The notes beneath the pieces were generated by a model, which was not told the DNA's origin, made no database searches, and was given only the letters and a program-made list of their open reading frames with translations. This document shows positions 22,292 through 32,496 of a stretch of 64,000 nucleotides of DNA, one piece after another. Source of the DNA: Microthrixaceae bacterium (lineage in GTDB: Bacteria; Actinomycetota; Acidimicrobiia; Acidimicrobiales; Microtrichaceae); contig JACJWI010000005.1 in NCBI GenBank assembly GCA_020637215.1, positions 62,001 through 126,000 of the forward strand, given 5' to 3'. The translations under genes and the position numbers were made by a program. Each line of letters begins with the position of its first letter. Position 1 is the stretch's first letter.

Positions 22292-25200
22292 ATGCTGGGA
22301 CCGATGGACTGCCCCAGCTGCGGCGCCGCGGGTGCGGCGGGCGCCCGGTTCTGCTGGTCGTGTGGTCAGCCGCTGCGGGCCCCGACCGAGGAACGCCGGG
22401 TCGTCACCGTGCTGTTCGCGGATCTGGTCGGGTTCACCGCGCTGTCCGAGCACCTCGACCCCGAACAGGTCCGACGACTGGTCGACCACGCCTTCGAGCG
22501 GCTGGTGCGCGACGTGACGTCGTTCGGGGGTCGGGTCGACAAGATCGTCGGCGACGCGATCGTGGCTCTGTTCGGCGCGCCGGTCGCCCACGAGGACGAC
22601 GCCGAGCGCGCGGTGCGGTCCGGTCTGCGGATGCAGGAGACCCTGGCGGCGATGGCCGACGACGACTGGCTGCCCGATGCGGGTTCCCCGATCGGCCCGG
22701 ACGGTGGGCCCGTCCCGGCGTTGCGGATGCGGATCGGGATCAACACGGGCGAGGTGCTCGTGGGGGCGTTGCGGGCCGGGGGCGACTACACCGCCATGGG
22801 CGACGTCGTGAACACCGCCTCGCGCCTGCAGACGATGGCCGAACCCGGAGAGGTCCTGGTCGGCGGCAGCACCCACGCCGCCACGGCGTCGGTCATCTCC
22901 TACGAGTCCCGGGGAGCGCTGGTCCCCCGGGGCCGCGACGGAGCCGTGCCGGTGTTCTCGGCCATCACGGCGGTGCAGCCTCCGGGCTACCGGCCTCGCG
23001 CCCGGGTGGAGGCGCCGCTGGTCGGCCGCGGTCCGGAGATGGACGCGCTCACCGACGCCCTGGGCTTGTCGGTCGCCCGAGGGCGCGGTCAGATCGTCCT
23101 GATCGTGGGCGAGGCCGGTGTCGGCAAGACGCGCCTGGCCGACGAGCTGGCCCACGTGGCGGCGATCGACCACGGCGTGGCCCACTTCAACGGTCGTTGC
23201 GTCCCCTACGGCGAGGCGAACCCGTGGTGGCCGGTCGCCGAGGCCCTGCGCGCCGGCTGTGGTGTCCATCGCGACGATCCGCTGACGGTGGCCCACGAGC
23301 GGGTGACCCGGGCGGTGGCGACGGCATGCCGACCGCCCGACCCCGGGTCGGCTGCGCCACCGAACGAGCTGACCGGCGACTCGGAGGAGGCGATCGTCGC
23401 CGGCCTGCTGCACCTGATGGGGTACGAGGGCCCGTGGCGGGGGCTCGACGGTCCGGCGGTGCGCGCCGAAGCCACCCACGCGTTGGTGTCGTTCCTCGAG
23501 GCGTCGTTGCGCCACGGCCCGATCATGGTGCGGGTGTCGGACCTGCACTGGGCCGACCAGGTGGTGCTCGACCTGATCGACGAGGTGGCGGCCCGTCTGG
23601 CGCGCTGTCCCTTCCTGCTGGTGGCCACCGCTCGGGGCGAGCTCCAGGAGCGCTGGAGCCCGAGGGCGGGCCGGTTCAACACCCTGGTGCTCAACCTCGA
23701 CCCTCTGGACCGGACGGCCTCGGCGCAGCTGCTCGACCTGTTGGCCGGCGCCGAGCTCGATCCGCAGCGGCGATCCACGCTGCTCGACCGATCCGGTGGG
23801 AACCCGTTCTACCTGGAGGAGCTCGTCACTCTGGTCGGACCCGCTCCGGCTGCCACCGTGGGGGACCCTCCCGCGGGTGTTCCCGTCGGTGCCGTAGATG
23901 ACGGGTCCGACCGACCGGGAGCGACCGGGTCGGCGTCGCGATCCGGACCCGGCGTCGGGCGTGGGGAGCTCTCCGGGCCGGCCTCGGACGCCGCTCTGCC
24001 CGACACGCTGCGCGGATTGGTGGCGGCACGGATCGACGGCCTGGGCCGCGACGAGCAGCAGGTCCTCGAGGACGCGGCGGTCTGGGGGGCCTCGGGCACC
24101 GTCGAGGTGCTCCAGCGGATCGCGACTGCCATGCGATCCGGAGAGGACGTGACCCCCGTCGTGCGGAACCTCGCCGACCAGGACGTCCTCGTCCTCGACG
24201 GCGAGGAGTGGTCGTTCCGCTCCGACCTGATCCGCGAGGTCGCCTACGGACGGCTCACCAAGCGCGAGCGTCTGATCCGCCACCTGGGCATCGCCGAGTT
24301 CCTCGACCGCAAGTTCCGCGAGGCCGACGCGGACGACGGGACCGTCGACACCGTCACCCGCCACTTCGTCGAGGCGGCCCGACTCGACCGTGACCTGGGG
24401 CGTGCCCATCAGGAGCGGGCGGTGGTGGCCCACGCGGTCCGCTGGGCGCTCGAGGCGGCCCGACGGGCCGAGAGCGACGCCAGCTGGGAGCTGGCCCGAC
24501 GTCTCTACACCCAGGCGCTGGATCTGCTCGACGACGAGTCGGACCCGGTCGCGGTGGAGAGCCGCTTCCGTTGCCTCGTGGGGCGGTCCCGCGTGCGGTC
24601 CGAGGTGTGGGACGAGGCCGGGGCCCGGCGCGACGCGGCCGATGCCCTGGAACTGGCCGACAGTCTCGGTGACCCCGCGGACCGGGCGGTCGCCCTGCTC
24701 CGGCTGGGAACCGCCGCGGCTCGTGCCGGTGACTCCGAACGGGCCGAGGTCGAGCTGTCGGAGTCGATCCGGATCTTCGAGGAGACGGGCGATCTCCAGG
24801 GTCAGGCCGAGGCGCTGCGCGAGAAGGGGTTGGCCGCCCTGCTCCGCGGCGATTCCCGCGGTGCCGAGGACCCGATCGCGGCGGCCCTGGACGCCTTCCG
24901 CTCCGTCGGCGACCGTCGGGGCGAGGCCTGGTGCCTCCAGAACCTGGCGTGGATCGCCCTGTCGGACGGCCGGCCGGTCGCCGCCGCCGAGTTCGTCGCC
25001 GCCTCCGAGGAGGCGTTCCGCGAGGTGGGCGATCGTGGGGGGCTGTCGTGGGCGCAGGGACTGGCCGCGTTCTGCCGCCTGGGCGAGGGCGACCTCGACG
25101 CGGCGGGCGAGATCGCGGGTCGGATCCTCCGCGAGAGCGAGCGTCGCGGCGACCGGTTCGGCGTGGGGATGATGCTGACCGCCCTGGCCCACGTCGAGCT

Positions 25201-26047
25201 GTGGCAGGGCCGGGCCCGGGCCGCGGCGGCCTCGGCGGAGCGGGCGGTGACGGCGTTCGCGTCCTCGACCGAGCTCGCCGGCACGGTCGGGCTCGAACAG
25301 GCGATGGCCATCGCGGGTCGGGCCGAGATCATGGCCGGCAACACCGGGAAGGGTCGGCACCTCCTGGCCGAGGCGGTGCGCTCCGGTCCAGGTGGTGCGC
25401 CGAGCGTGTACGCGTCCGGCGTCGCGCTGGTGACCGACGTCCAGCTGGGTCGGCCCGAGCGGGTGGTCGCGTTGGATCCCGACCTCTGGAGCGTGGCGGC
25501 GGGCTCCGGGCGCCGAGGGGACCAGGACGCGGCGCTGGCGCTGGCGCTGGCTCAGTCCGGACGTGTCGCCGAGGCGGTGCGGCGTGCTGACGCCGCCGTC
25601 GGAACCGATCCGGACCACGGGTACGTCGTGGCGTGCGCGGCGCTGGTCGCGGCCGCGGCCGGAGATCACGAGCGGGCTCGCGAGAGGGCGCTCCGGGTGC
25701 TCGGGCTGGCCCGGGCCACCTATCTGGACAGGGTGTGGGCCCGGATCGTCCTGGCCCTGGTGGCGCCGGGGGAGGGTGGGGTCGACCAACTGGACCTCGC
25801 CGACGGTGAGATCGGTCCGGGCGAGGACGTGGTGGCGGTCGCGCTGGTCGACCTGGCACGACTGGTCCTCGACGCCCGAGGCGAGGACCGATGGCGACAG
25901 GCCGACGGGGTCGAGCCTCGCGGGCTGGACCTCGGGGGATCCGAGGTCGGGCGCAGGCTGTGGGAGCTCGGGCTCGACGACACCCGCTGGGCCGACCTGT
26001 TCGTGGCCGCGGTCACCGCTGGCGACCTGGCGGCTCCCGCTCCGTGA
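22292..26047 (+). CDS. Class III adenylate/guanylate cyclase with AAA ATPase and TPR domains
   Basis: A 1,251-residue signalling protein. A zinc ribbon with two CxxC pairs (CPSC, CWSC; residues 7-24) precedes a class III cyclase domain (about 36-215) with VLFADLVGFTALSEH and KIVGDAIVALFG supplying the two metal-binding aspartates. A STAND-like ATPase follows with Walker A GEAGVGKT (about 273-280) and VRVSDLHWADQVVLDLIDEV as Walker B region. From about residue 700 to the end there are helical TPR-like repeats. ATG 22292 is chosen because GGGGGAGG lies 7 bp upstream; ATG 22304 is possible. The layout is common in actinobacteria and suggests cNMP production or regulation gated by a sensed ligand. 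Confidence 0.9.
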   Translation: MLGPMDCPSCGAAGAAGARFCWSCGQPLRAPTEERRVVTVLFADLVGFTALSEHLDPEQVRRLVDHAFERLVRDVTSFGGRVDKIVGDAIVALFGAPVAHEDDAERAVRSGLRMQETLAAMADDDWLPDAGSPIGPDGGPVPALRMRIGINTGEVLVGALRAGGDYTAMGDVVNTASRLQTMAEPGEVLVGGSTHAATASVISYESRGALVPRGRDGAVPVFSAITAVQPPGYRPRARVEAPLVGRGPEMDALTDALGLSVARGRGQIVLIVGEAGVGKTRLADELAHVAAIDHGVAHFNGRCVPYGEANPWWPVAEALRAGCGVHRDDPLTVAHERVTRAVATACRPPDPGSAAPPNELTGDSEEAIVAGLLHLMGYEGPWRGLDGPAVRAEATHALVSFLEASLRHGPIMVRVSDLHWADQVVLDLIDEVAARLARCPFLLVATARGELQERWSPRAGRFNTLVLNLDPLDRTASAQLLDLLAGAELDPQRRSTLLDRSGGNPFYLEELVTLVGPAPAATVGDPPAGVPVGAVDDGSDRPGATGSASRSGPGVGRGELSGPASDAALPDTLRGLVAARIDGLGRDEQQVLEDAAVWGASGTVEVLQRIATAMRSGEDVTPVVRNLADQDVLVLDGEEWSFRSDLIREVAYGRLTKRERLIRHLGIAEFLDRKFREADADDGTVDTVTRHFVEAARLDRDLGRAHQERAVVAHAVRWALEAARRAESDASWELARRLYTQALDLLDDESDPVAVESRFRCLVGRSRVRSEVWDEAGARRDAADALELADSLGDPADRAVALLRLGTAAARAGDSERAEVELSESIRIFEETGDLQGQAEALREKGLAALLRGDSRGAEDPIAAALDAFRSVGDRRGEAWCLQNLAWIALSDGRPVAAAEFVAASEEAFREVGDRGGLSWAQGLAAFCRLGEGDLDAAGEIAGRILRESERRGDRFGVGMMLTALAHVELWQGRARAAAASAERAVTAFASSTELAGTVGLEQAMAIAGRAEIMAGNTGKGRHLLAEAVRSGPGGAPSVYASGVALVTDVQLGRPERVVALDPDLWSVAAGSGRRGDQDAALALALAQSGRVAEAVRRADAAVGTDPDHGYVVACAALVAAAAGDHERARERALRVLGLARATYLDRVWARIVLALVAPGEGGVDQLDLADGEIGPGEDVVAVALVDLARLVLDARGEDRWRQADGVEPRGLDLGGSEVGRRLWELGLDDTRWADLFVAAVTAGDLAAPAP

Positions 26048-26052
26048 CGCGG

Positions 26053-26084
26053 CTGCGGGACGAGCCCGTGGGCCCGCCCCGCAG
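26053..26084. terminator. Possible bidirectional terminator
   Basis: CTGCGGG (26053-26059) pairs with CCCGCAG (26078-26084), and GCCC/GGGC form an inner stem (26064-26073). It lies in the 64-bp gap between the convergent cyclase and peroxiredoxin genes. There is no T-run. Confidence 0.4.
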
Positions 26085-26111
26085 TCGAGGTCGATGGAGC
26101 TCCGCTGCGCG

Positions 26112-26744
26112 TCAGCCGGGCTGGGGCACGTAGCGCAGGTAGGGCTTCTCCTCGCGCCAGCCGTCGGGGTAGATCGACTTGGCCTCGTCGTTGGGGATGG
26201 CCGGCGAGATGATGACCTCGCCGCCCTCGGTCCAGTTGGCCGGGGTGGCCACCTTGTGGTTGGCGGTGAGCTGCAGCGAGTCGATGACCCGGAGGATCTC
26301 GTCGAAGTTGCGCCCGGTGGAGGCGGGGTAGGTGAGGATCAGCTTGACCTTGTCGTCGTCGCCGATGATGAACACAGAGCGCACCGTCAGGGTGTCGTTG
26401 GCGTTCGGGTGGATCATGTCGTAGAGGTCCGACACCTTGTGGTCGGGGTCCGCGATCAGCGGGAAGTTCAGGGGCACGCCCTGGGTCTCCTCGATGTCGC
26501 CGGCCCAGCCCCGGTGGTCCTCGATCGGGTCGACCGACAGGCCGATGACCTTGACGTTGCGCTTGGCCCACTCGTCCTTCAGCTTGGCCACGGTCCCGAG
26601 CTCGGTCGTGCAGACCGGGGTGTAGTCCTTGGGGTGGCTGAACAGGACGGCCCAGCTGCCCTTCTTCCAGTCGAGGAAGTCGACGGTTCCCTCGGTGGTC
26701 TCGATGCTGAAGTCGGGGGCGCTGTCGCCGAGTCGGATGGCCAT
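26112..26744 (-). CDS. 1-Cys peroxiredoxin (Prx6 type)
   Basis: A 210-residue thiol peroxidase that reduces H2O2 and organic hydroperoxides. The peroxidatic cysteine is Cys45 in SHPKDYTPVCTTELG. The long C-terminal part with IHPNANDTLTVRSVF and TYPASTGRNFDEILRVIDSL is typical of the Prx6 subfamily, and no second resolving cysteine is present. The ATG at 26744 is preceded by AGAGGAG and starts the conserved MAIRLGDSAPDF; longer upstream frames have no homology-like content. It is divergent from the small phasin-like gene, sharing a 262-bp regulatory region. Confidence 0.95.
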   Translation of the reverse strand: MAIRLGDSAPDFSIETTEGTVDFLDWKKGSWAVLFSHPKDYTPVCTTELGTVAKLKDEWAKRNVKVIGLSVDPIEDHRGWAGDIEETQGVPLNFPLIADPDHKVSDLYDMIHPNANDTLTVRSVFIIGDDDKVKLILTYPASTGRNFDEILRVIDSLQLTANHKVATPANWTEGGEVIISPAIPNDEAKSIYPDGWREEKPYLRYVPQPG

Positions 26745-26866
26745 CTGCGGATCTCCTCTGATCGCGTGATTGATTCCAGACCAAACTAGTCGGGTATTCG
26801 GACGGCCGACAACGCGCCCGCTGGGCGGGCACGCGTCGAGGCGCCGGCCGGTCCCGCCTCGATGGT

Positions 26867-26913
26867 TGCGAACATCTGCAAGCAATCCCTTGACGGAGTT
26901 CGCAGGCGCTTGC
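26867..26913. promoter_or_regulatory. Two interleaved inverted repeats over the promoter at 26890
   Basis: TGCGAAC (26867-26873) pairs with GTTCGCA (26898-26904), and GCAAGC (26878-26883) pairs with GCTTGC (26908-26913). The arms alternate, with matching arms 31 and 30 bp apart, about three helical turns. They bracket the -35 box and end at the -10 box, as expected for a repressor or activator site. The regulator is unknown. Confidence 0.4.
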
Positions 26914-26919
26914 TACAGT
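26890..26919 (+). promoter_or_regulatory. Sigma-70-type promoter of the phasin-like gene
   Basis: TTGACG (26890-26895) and TACAGT (26914-26919) are separated by 18 bp, a close match to vegetative promoters of actinobacteria. The start codon is 87 bp downstream. This is the clearest promoter in the window. Confidence 0.65.
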
Positions 26920-27006
26920 AAGCACCGAAGAGCGGTGAGCAACCACACCGCGCCGATCCCGACATCCCGACCGGAACCGGACGGGATCAGACCGTGGAGG
27001 TCAACC

Positions 27007-27324
27007 ATGGACAACCTGCTCGATCCCGTCACCGACATCCAGGACAAGGTCGTCGACGGTGTGAAGCGCACCAAGCAGCCGATCGCCGACGCCGTGGCGA
27101 CCGTCGTCGGTCTGGTCCTCGACCAGGTCCCCTCGGTCCCGGCCCTGCCCTACGCGGAGCTGTTCCCGACCCCGCTCGAGGTCATCGACAACCAGGCCAA
27201 GTTCGCCACCAAGGTCGTCAACGCCACCAAGACCGTCGCCACCGCCGCGGCCAAGTCGGCAGCTCCTCTGACCGATCAGCTCCTCGACCGCACCGCTCCG
27301 GTGTCGGCGGTCAAGGCGGCCTGA
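27007..27324 (+). CDS. Small helical protein, phasin-like
   Basis: A 105-residue protein without cysteine, signal peptide or membrane segment. It is predicted to be almost all helix: an N-terminal segment (DIQDKVVDGVKRTKQPIADA), a Pro-containing turn (PSVPALPYAELFPTPLEVID) and a C-terminal Ala/Lys-rich amphipathic helix (NQAKFATKVVNATKTVATAA). The last segment recalls phasins, which coat polyhydroxyalkanoate granules, and heparin-binding haemagglutinin-like proteins of actinobacteria. The ATG at 27007 follows GTGGAGG. A strong promoter and a textbook terminator enclose the gene alone, which suggests an abundant monocistronic message. Function remains a guess. Confidence 0.75.
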   Translation: MDNLLDPVTDIQDKVVDGVKRTKQPIADAVATVVGLVLDQVPSVPALPYAELFPTPLEVIDNQAKFATKVVNATKTVATAAAKSAAPLTDQLLDRTAPVSAVKAA

Positions 27325-27407
27325 TCCCACAGATCTGGTCCGGAACTGTCCCCCCTGGTTCCGGAGACCAGTCACCGCCACGACACCCCCCTGGCGTGAG
27401 CGGTTGA

Positions 27408-27437
27408 GAGCGGCGGGCCCGAAAGGGCCCGCCGCTC
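27408..27437 (+). terminator. Terminator hairpin with GAAA tetraloop
   Basis: GAGCGGCGGGCCC (27408-27420) and its exact reverse complement (27425-27437) close a GAAA loop with a 13-bp GC-rich stem. It lies 83 bp after the phasin-like gene and before the convergent acyltransferase, so it can serve either strand. No strong U-tract follows. Confidence 0.85.
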
Positions 27438-27495
27438 CGCGTTCAAACTGCAGGGCTGAGAGCGCCGGGACGGGCGGGGAACCGGCGGATCCGGG

Positions 27496-28749
27496 TCAGT
27501 CCGTCGTCGCCGACGGCGCGGCCGGTGCGGTGGGGTCCTGGTGCCGGTCGCCGTACCGGGCCGACTTGCGGCGTAGGAACGGCGACTCGATGAACCGCCA
27601 GGACAGCTCGGCGACGCCCATGCTGGCGACGACCAGGACCACCAGTCGCACCAGCAGGGCCGCCGTGCCCGCGGGCTTGGGGGTGAGGATGTTGAGCACC
27701 TCGTGCCAGAGGTACAGCCCGTAGGCGCGCTTGCCGATCCACACCGCCAGCGGGAGCGACAGCCACCGGGCCGGGCCGACCCGGGGGTTCAGGTGGATCC
27801 ACAGCACCGCGAAAGGGATGCCGGCGAGCGCCAGGTTGAACCCGATGCTGCCGAACGGGTCGAAGGCGCCGACGCGGCCGGCGAGCAGGAGCTCGGCCAC
27901 CAGCACGAGCGTGCCCAGCGCCGCCGCGGCGTCGAGCCATCGGCGCCGCGGAGCGCCCGGCTCGGACGCGACCAGGGCGTAGCGGCGCACGACCACGGCC
28001 AGCAGGCAGCCCACCAGCAGCTGGTCGAAGCGCATCGCCGAGAACCGGTACAGGACCTCACCGACGTACGTCACCCCGGTCCCGACGAACGGATCGTCGT
28101 GGGTCCAGTTCACCCCGACCGCCTCGCCCGACAGGCGCACGAGCACCCAGAAGCCCGCCCCCGCCGACGCGGCCGCGATCAGCGTCCGCTGGCGGGCACG
28201 TGAGCGCAACCCGAGGAGCAGCAGGAACGGCCAGAAGAAGTAGAACCACTCCTCGACCGACAGGGACCACAGGTGGAACAGCACCCGGGGGGAGTCCGGC
28301 GTGGCGAATCCGAACAGGCCCAGGAAGATCTGGTACGAGTACAGGGCCGCGGCCCCGAGCTCGGCCCACACCGACGGGTACTCGGCCCCGATGAAGATCG
28401 CCGCGACCGCCACCAGCCCCAGCAGCGTGTACATGGCCGGGAAGAGGCGCAGGACCCGTCGGTGGTAGAAGCCGCGGAGGCTGACCGCACCGGTGCGGTT
28501 CTGCTCGTCGAGCAGCAGGCTGGTGATGAGGAACCCTGACAGCACGAAGAACACGTCGACGCCGATGAGCCCACCGGCGAAGTACTCGGCTCCGAGGAAG
28601 TGGAACGCCATCACCGCGAGCACGGCGACCGCCCGGATGCCGTCCAGCGCCGGCTCGTAGTGCAGCGGTTCGGCGTCGACCCGGATGGGTCCGACGGCGT
28701 CGGGGGCGGCGGCGCGGGACCCACGCCCGGTGGCGTCGTCGGTGTCCAT
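27496..28749 (-). CDS. Acyltransferase family 3 membrane protein (OafA/YrhL-like), copy 1
   Basis: A 417-residue polytopic membrane protein that O-acylates surface polysaccharide or lipid. PALDGIRAVAVLAVMAFHFL near residue 35 carries the conserved Arg and His of the family, followed by GVDVFFVLSGFLITSLLLDE, YHRRVLRLFPAMYTLL and SLSVEEWFYFFWPF. About ten transmembrane helices are predicted. It begins 3 bp after the stop of a close paralogue (28753-30087), so the two are co-translated. No extracytoplasmic SGNH domain follows the membrane part. Confidence 0.9.
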   Translation of the reverse strand: MDTDDATGRGSRAAAPDAVGPIRVDAEPLHYEPALDGIRAVAVLAVMAFHFLGAEYFAGGLIGVDVFFVLSGFLITSLLLDEQNRTGAVSLRGFYHRRVLRLFPAMYTLLGLVAVAAIFIGAEYPSVWAELGAAALYSYQIFLGLFGFATPDSPRVLFHLWSLSVEEWFYFFWPFLLLLGLRSRARQRTLIAAASAGAGFWVLVRLSGEAVGVNWTHDDPFVGTGVTYVGEVLYRFSAMRFDQLLVGCLLAVVVRRYALVASEPGAPRRRWLDAAAALGTLVLVAELLLAGRVGAFDPFGSIGFNLALAGIPFAVLWIHLNPRVGPARWLSLPLAVWIGKRAYGLYLWHEVLNILTPKPAGTAALLVRLVVLVVASMGVAELSWRFIESPFLRRKSARYGDRHQDPTAPAAPSATTD

Positions 28750-28752
28750 CGA

Positions 28753-30087
28753 TCAGCTGTCGGCGCCGCGGTCGGCAGGCAGGTCAGCGGCAGGCCGATC
28801 CGGGGCGGGCAGGTCCGGGGCGGGTCGGTGGTGCCGGGGGTGGAGCGGTCCGGGTCCCGGGTCGCGGATCTCGCCGCCGGCCATCTCGGAGCGCATCCGG
28901 TCCTGCGGAGCGGTGAAGCGGGTCTCCTTGATGCGCAGGAACCGGCGTTCGATGTAGCGGTAGCTGAGCAGGCCGGCGACGACGCCCAGCCCGGCTGCCA
29001 CCAGACCGATGGCGAGCTTGCGCACGCCGTAGCTCGACTCGATCGCAGCCAGGAACGGCAGCAGCACCGGGATGTGCCACAGGTAGATGCCGTAGGAGCG
29101 CTGCCCCAACCACTGGGCGGGCTGCCAGGCGAGACCCCGGGCGGCCAGGGACTGCTGACGGAAGTACAGGTCGAGGATCATGGGGACCAGACCCCACAGG
29201 GCGATCTGGTACCCGACGCTGCCGAACATGGTGAAGAACGGGAACCGGGTGGCGAACAGCAGGGCGGCGACGAACAGCGCCCAGCCGGCGGCACCGAGGA
29301 CCCCGATGATGCGCCGGACCTGATCGGTCAGGGGTCGGGGGATCGCCCGGGCGACGAACGCGGCCAGGCAACCGCACACGATCATGTCGGGGCGCACCGC
29401 GGCGATCCGGTAGAGCACCCCCTGCCAGCTCAGATGGTCCTCGTCGACGAAGTGGGCCTCGAGCCCGTCCCAGGTGACGACGTGCTGGAAGCTCATCCGG
29501 ATCGTGACGAAGATCGCGATGAAGACCAGGCAGCCGATGATCAGGTTGCGGTCCGAACGCCGGGTCCCCCGCTTGAGGGACCGCTTCAGGATCATGGGCC
29601 AGAAGAAGTAGAACTGCTCTTCGACCGTGAGGCTCCACGTGTGGCCGATCGCCCCGATGGTGGCGGGGAAGAAGGCGGCGACCAGGAAGTACACGTAGAG
29701 GCTGGCGGCGAGGGACTCGACCCACCACAACCCGGCGTTCTCGAGCGCGTCGGGCGCCAGGATCTGCACCGCCAGCATCAGGACGGTGAACACGGCGATC
29801 ATGGCGTACATGGCCGGGAACAGCCGCAGGGCGCGGCGGCTGTAGAAGCGGCGCATGTCGATGGTGTTGCTGCGGTTCTGCTCGTCGAGCAGCAGCGACG
29901 TGATCAGGAAGCCGCTGGCCACGAAGAACCAGTCGATGATGATCGGCGACCCGGGCAGCAGCTTGGCGGTGACCCCGGCGTGGTACAGCACGACCTGGAG
30001 CACGAAGATCCCGCGGAAGCCGTCGAAGGACGGGATGTGACCCAGACGGGGGGCGTCGACCCGGACCAGGCGGGCGGTGTCGGTCAC
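28753..30087 (-). CDS. Acyltransferase family 3 membrane protein (OafA/YrhL-like), copy 2
   Basis: A 444-residue paralogue of the following gene with the same order of motifs: SFDGFRGIFVLQVVLYHAGV, IIIDWFFVASGFLITSLLLD, YSRRALRLFPAMYAMI and HTWSLTVEEQFYFFWPM. About ten transmembrane helices are predicted. The GTG at 30087 is the only start near the conserved region and lacks a clear ribosome site. A soluble C-terminal tail rich in Pro, Asp and Arg ends the protein. Two neighbouring copies suggest acylation of two sites or substrates of the same glycan. Confidence 0.9.
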   Translation of the reverse strand: MTDTARLVRVDAPRLGHIPSFDGFRGIFVLQVVLYHAGVTAKLLPGSPIIIDWFFVASGFLITSLLLDEQNRSNTIDMRRFYSRRALRLFPAMYAMIAVFTVLMLAVQILAPDALENAGLWWVESLAASLYVYFLVAAFFPATIGAIGHTWSLTVEEQFYFFWPMILKRSLKRGTRRSDRNLIIGCLVFIAIFVTIRMSFQHVVTWDGLEAHFVDEDHLSWQGVLYRIAAVRPDMIVCGCLAAFVARAIPRPLTDQVRRIIGVLGAAGWALFVAALLFATRFPFFTMFGSVGYQIALWGLVPMILDLYFRQQSLAARGLAWQPAQWLGQRSYGIYLWHIPVLLPFLAAIESSYGVRKLAIGLVAAGLGVVAGLLSYRYIERRFLRIKETRFTAPQDRMRSEMAGGEIRDPGPGPLHPRHHRPAPDLPAPDRPAADLPADRGADS

Positions 30088-30102
30088 GGTGCGGTCCAGT
30101 CC

Positions 30103-30147
30103 ACTGTCGTGCAGGCGGCTGTCGTGCGGGTGGCTGTCGTGCGGGTG
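30103..30147 (-). repeat. Three 15-bp tandem repeats upstream of acyltransferase copy 2
   Basis: GCTGTCGTGCGGGTG occurs exactly at 30118-30132 and 30133-30147, and a variant copy lies at 30103-30117. They fall just upstream of the GTG at 30087 in the 250-bp gap before the ParE-like gene. I see no other feature in 30088-30337 and no convincing gene. Confidence 0.75.
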
Positions 30148-30337
30148 GTCGTCGCATCGGGCGCGACCGTGGGGCCGTCCTCGGCCTGCTCCCTCATGGA
30201 TGCGCCCCGCATGTGCCCCGGTACCCGGTCCCCGATGTCGACCACCCCCGAGCCCTCGACCCGGAACCCGTCAACGGTACCGACGTCGACCGGGGCTGTC
30301 CACGGACGCGGACGGACGGCGACCGGGGGCTGCGGTC

Positions 30338-32398
<2,061 letters not shown>

Positions 32399-32496
32399 GG
32401 CGGTTCCGAGTCTCCCACGGTGCGCTGACATCGCCGCTCATCCGTGGTTGCCGTCCCCCTCGCCCGGCGCGTCCGGGAAGTGACTACCGTCACCGC

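Noticed and set aside
22088..25789. A 1,233-codon leftward frame opposite the cyclase gene.
   Set aside because: Composition and lack of motifs mark it as an antisense shadow of the cyclase gene.
30088..30337. A possible small gene between the ParE-like and acyltransferase genes.
   Set aside because: Reading frames there are short or continue as shadows of neighbours, with no ribosome site or recognisable protein pattern.
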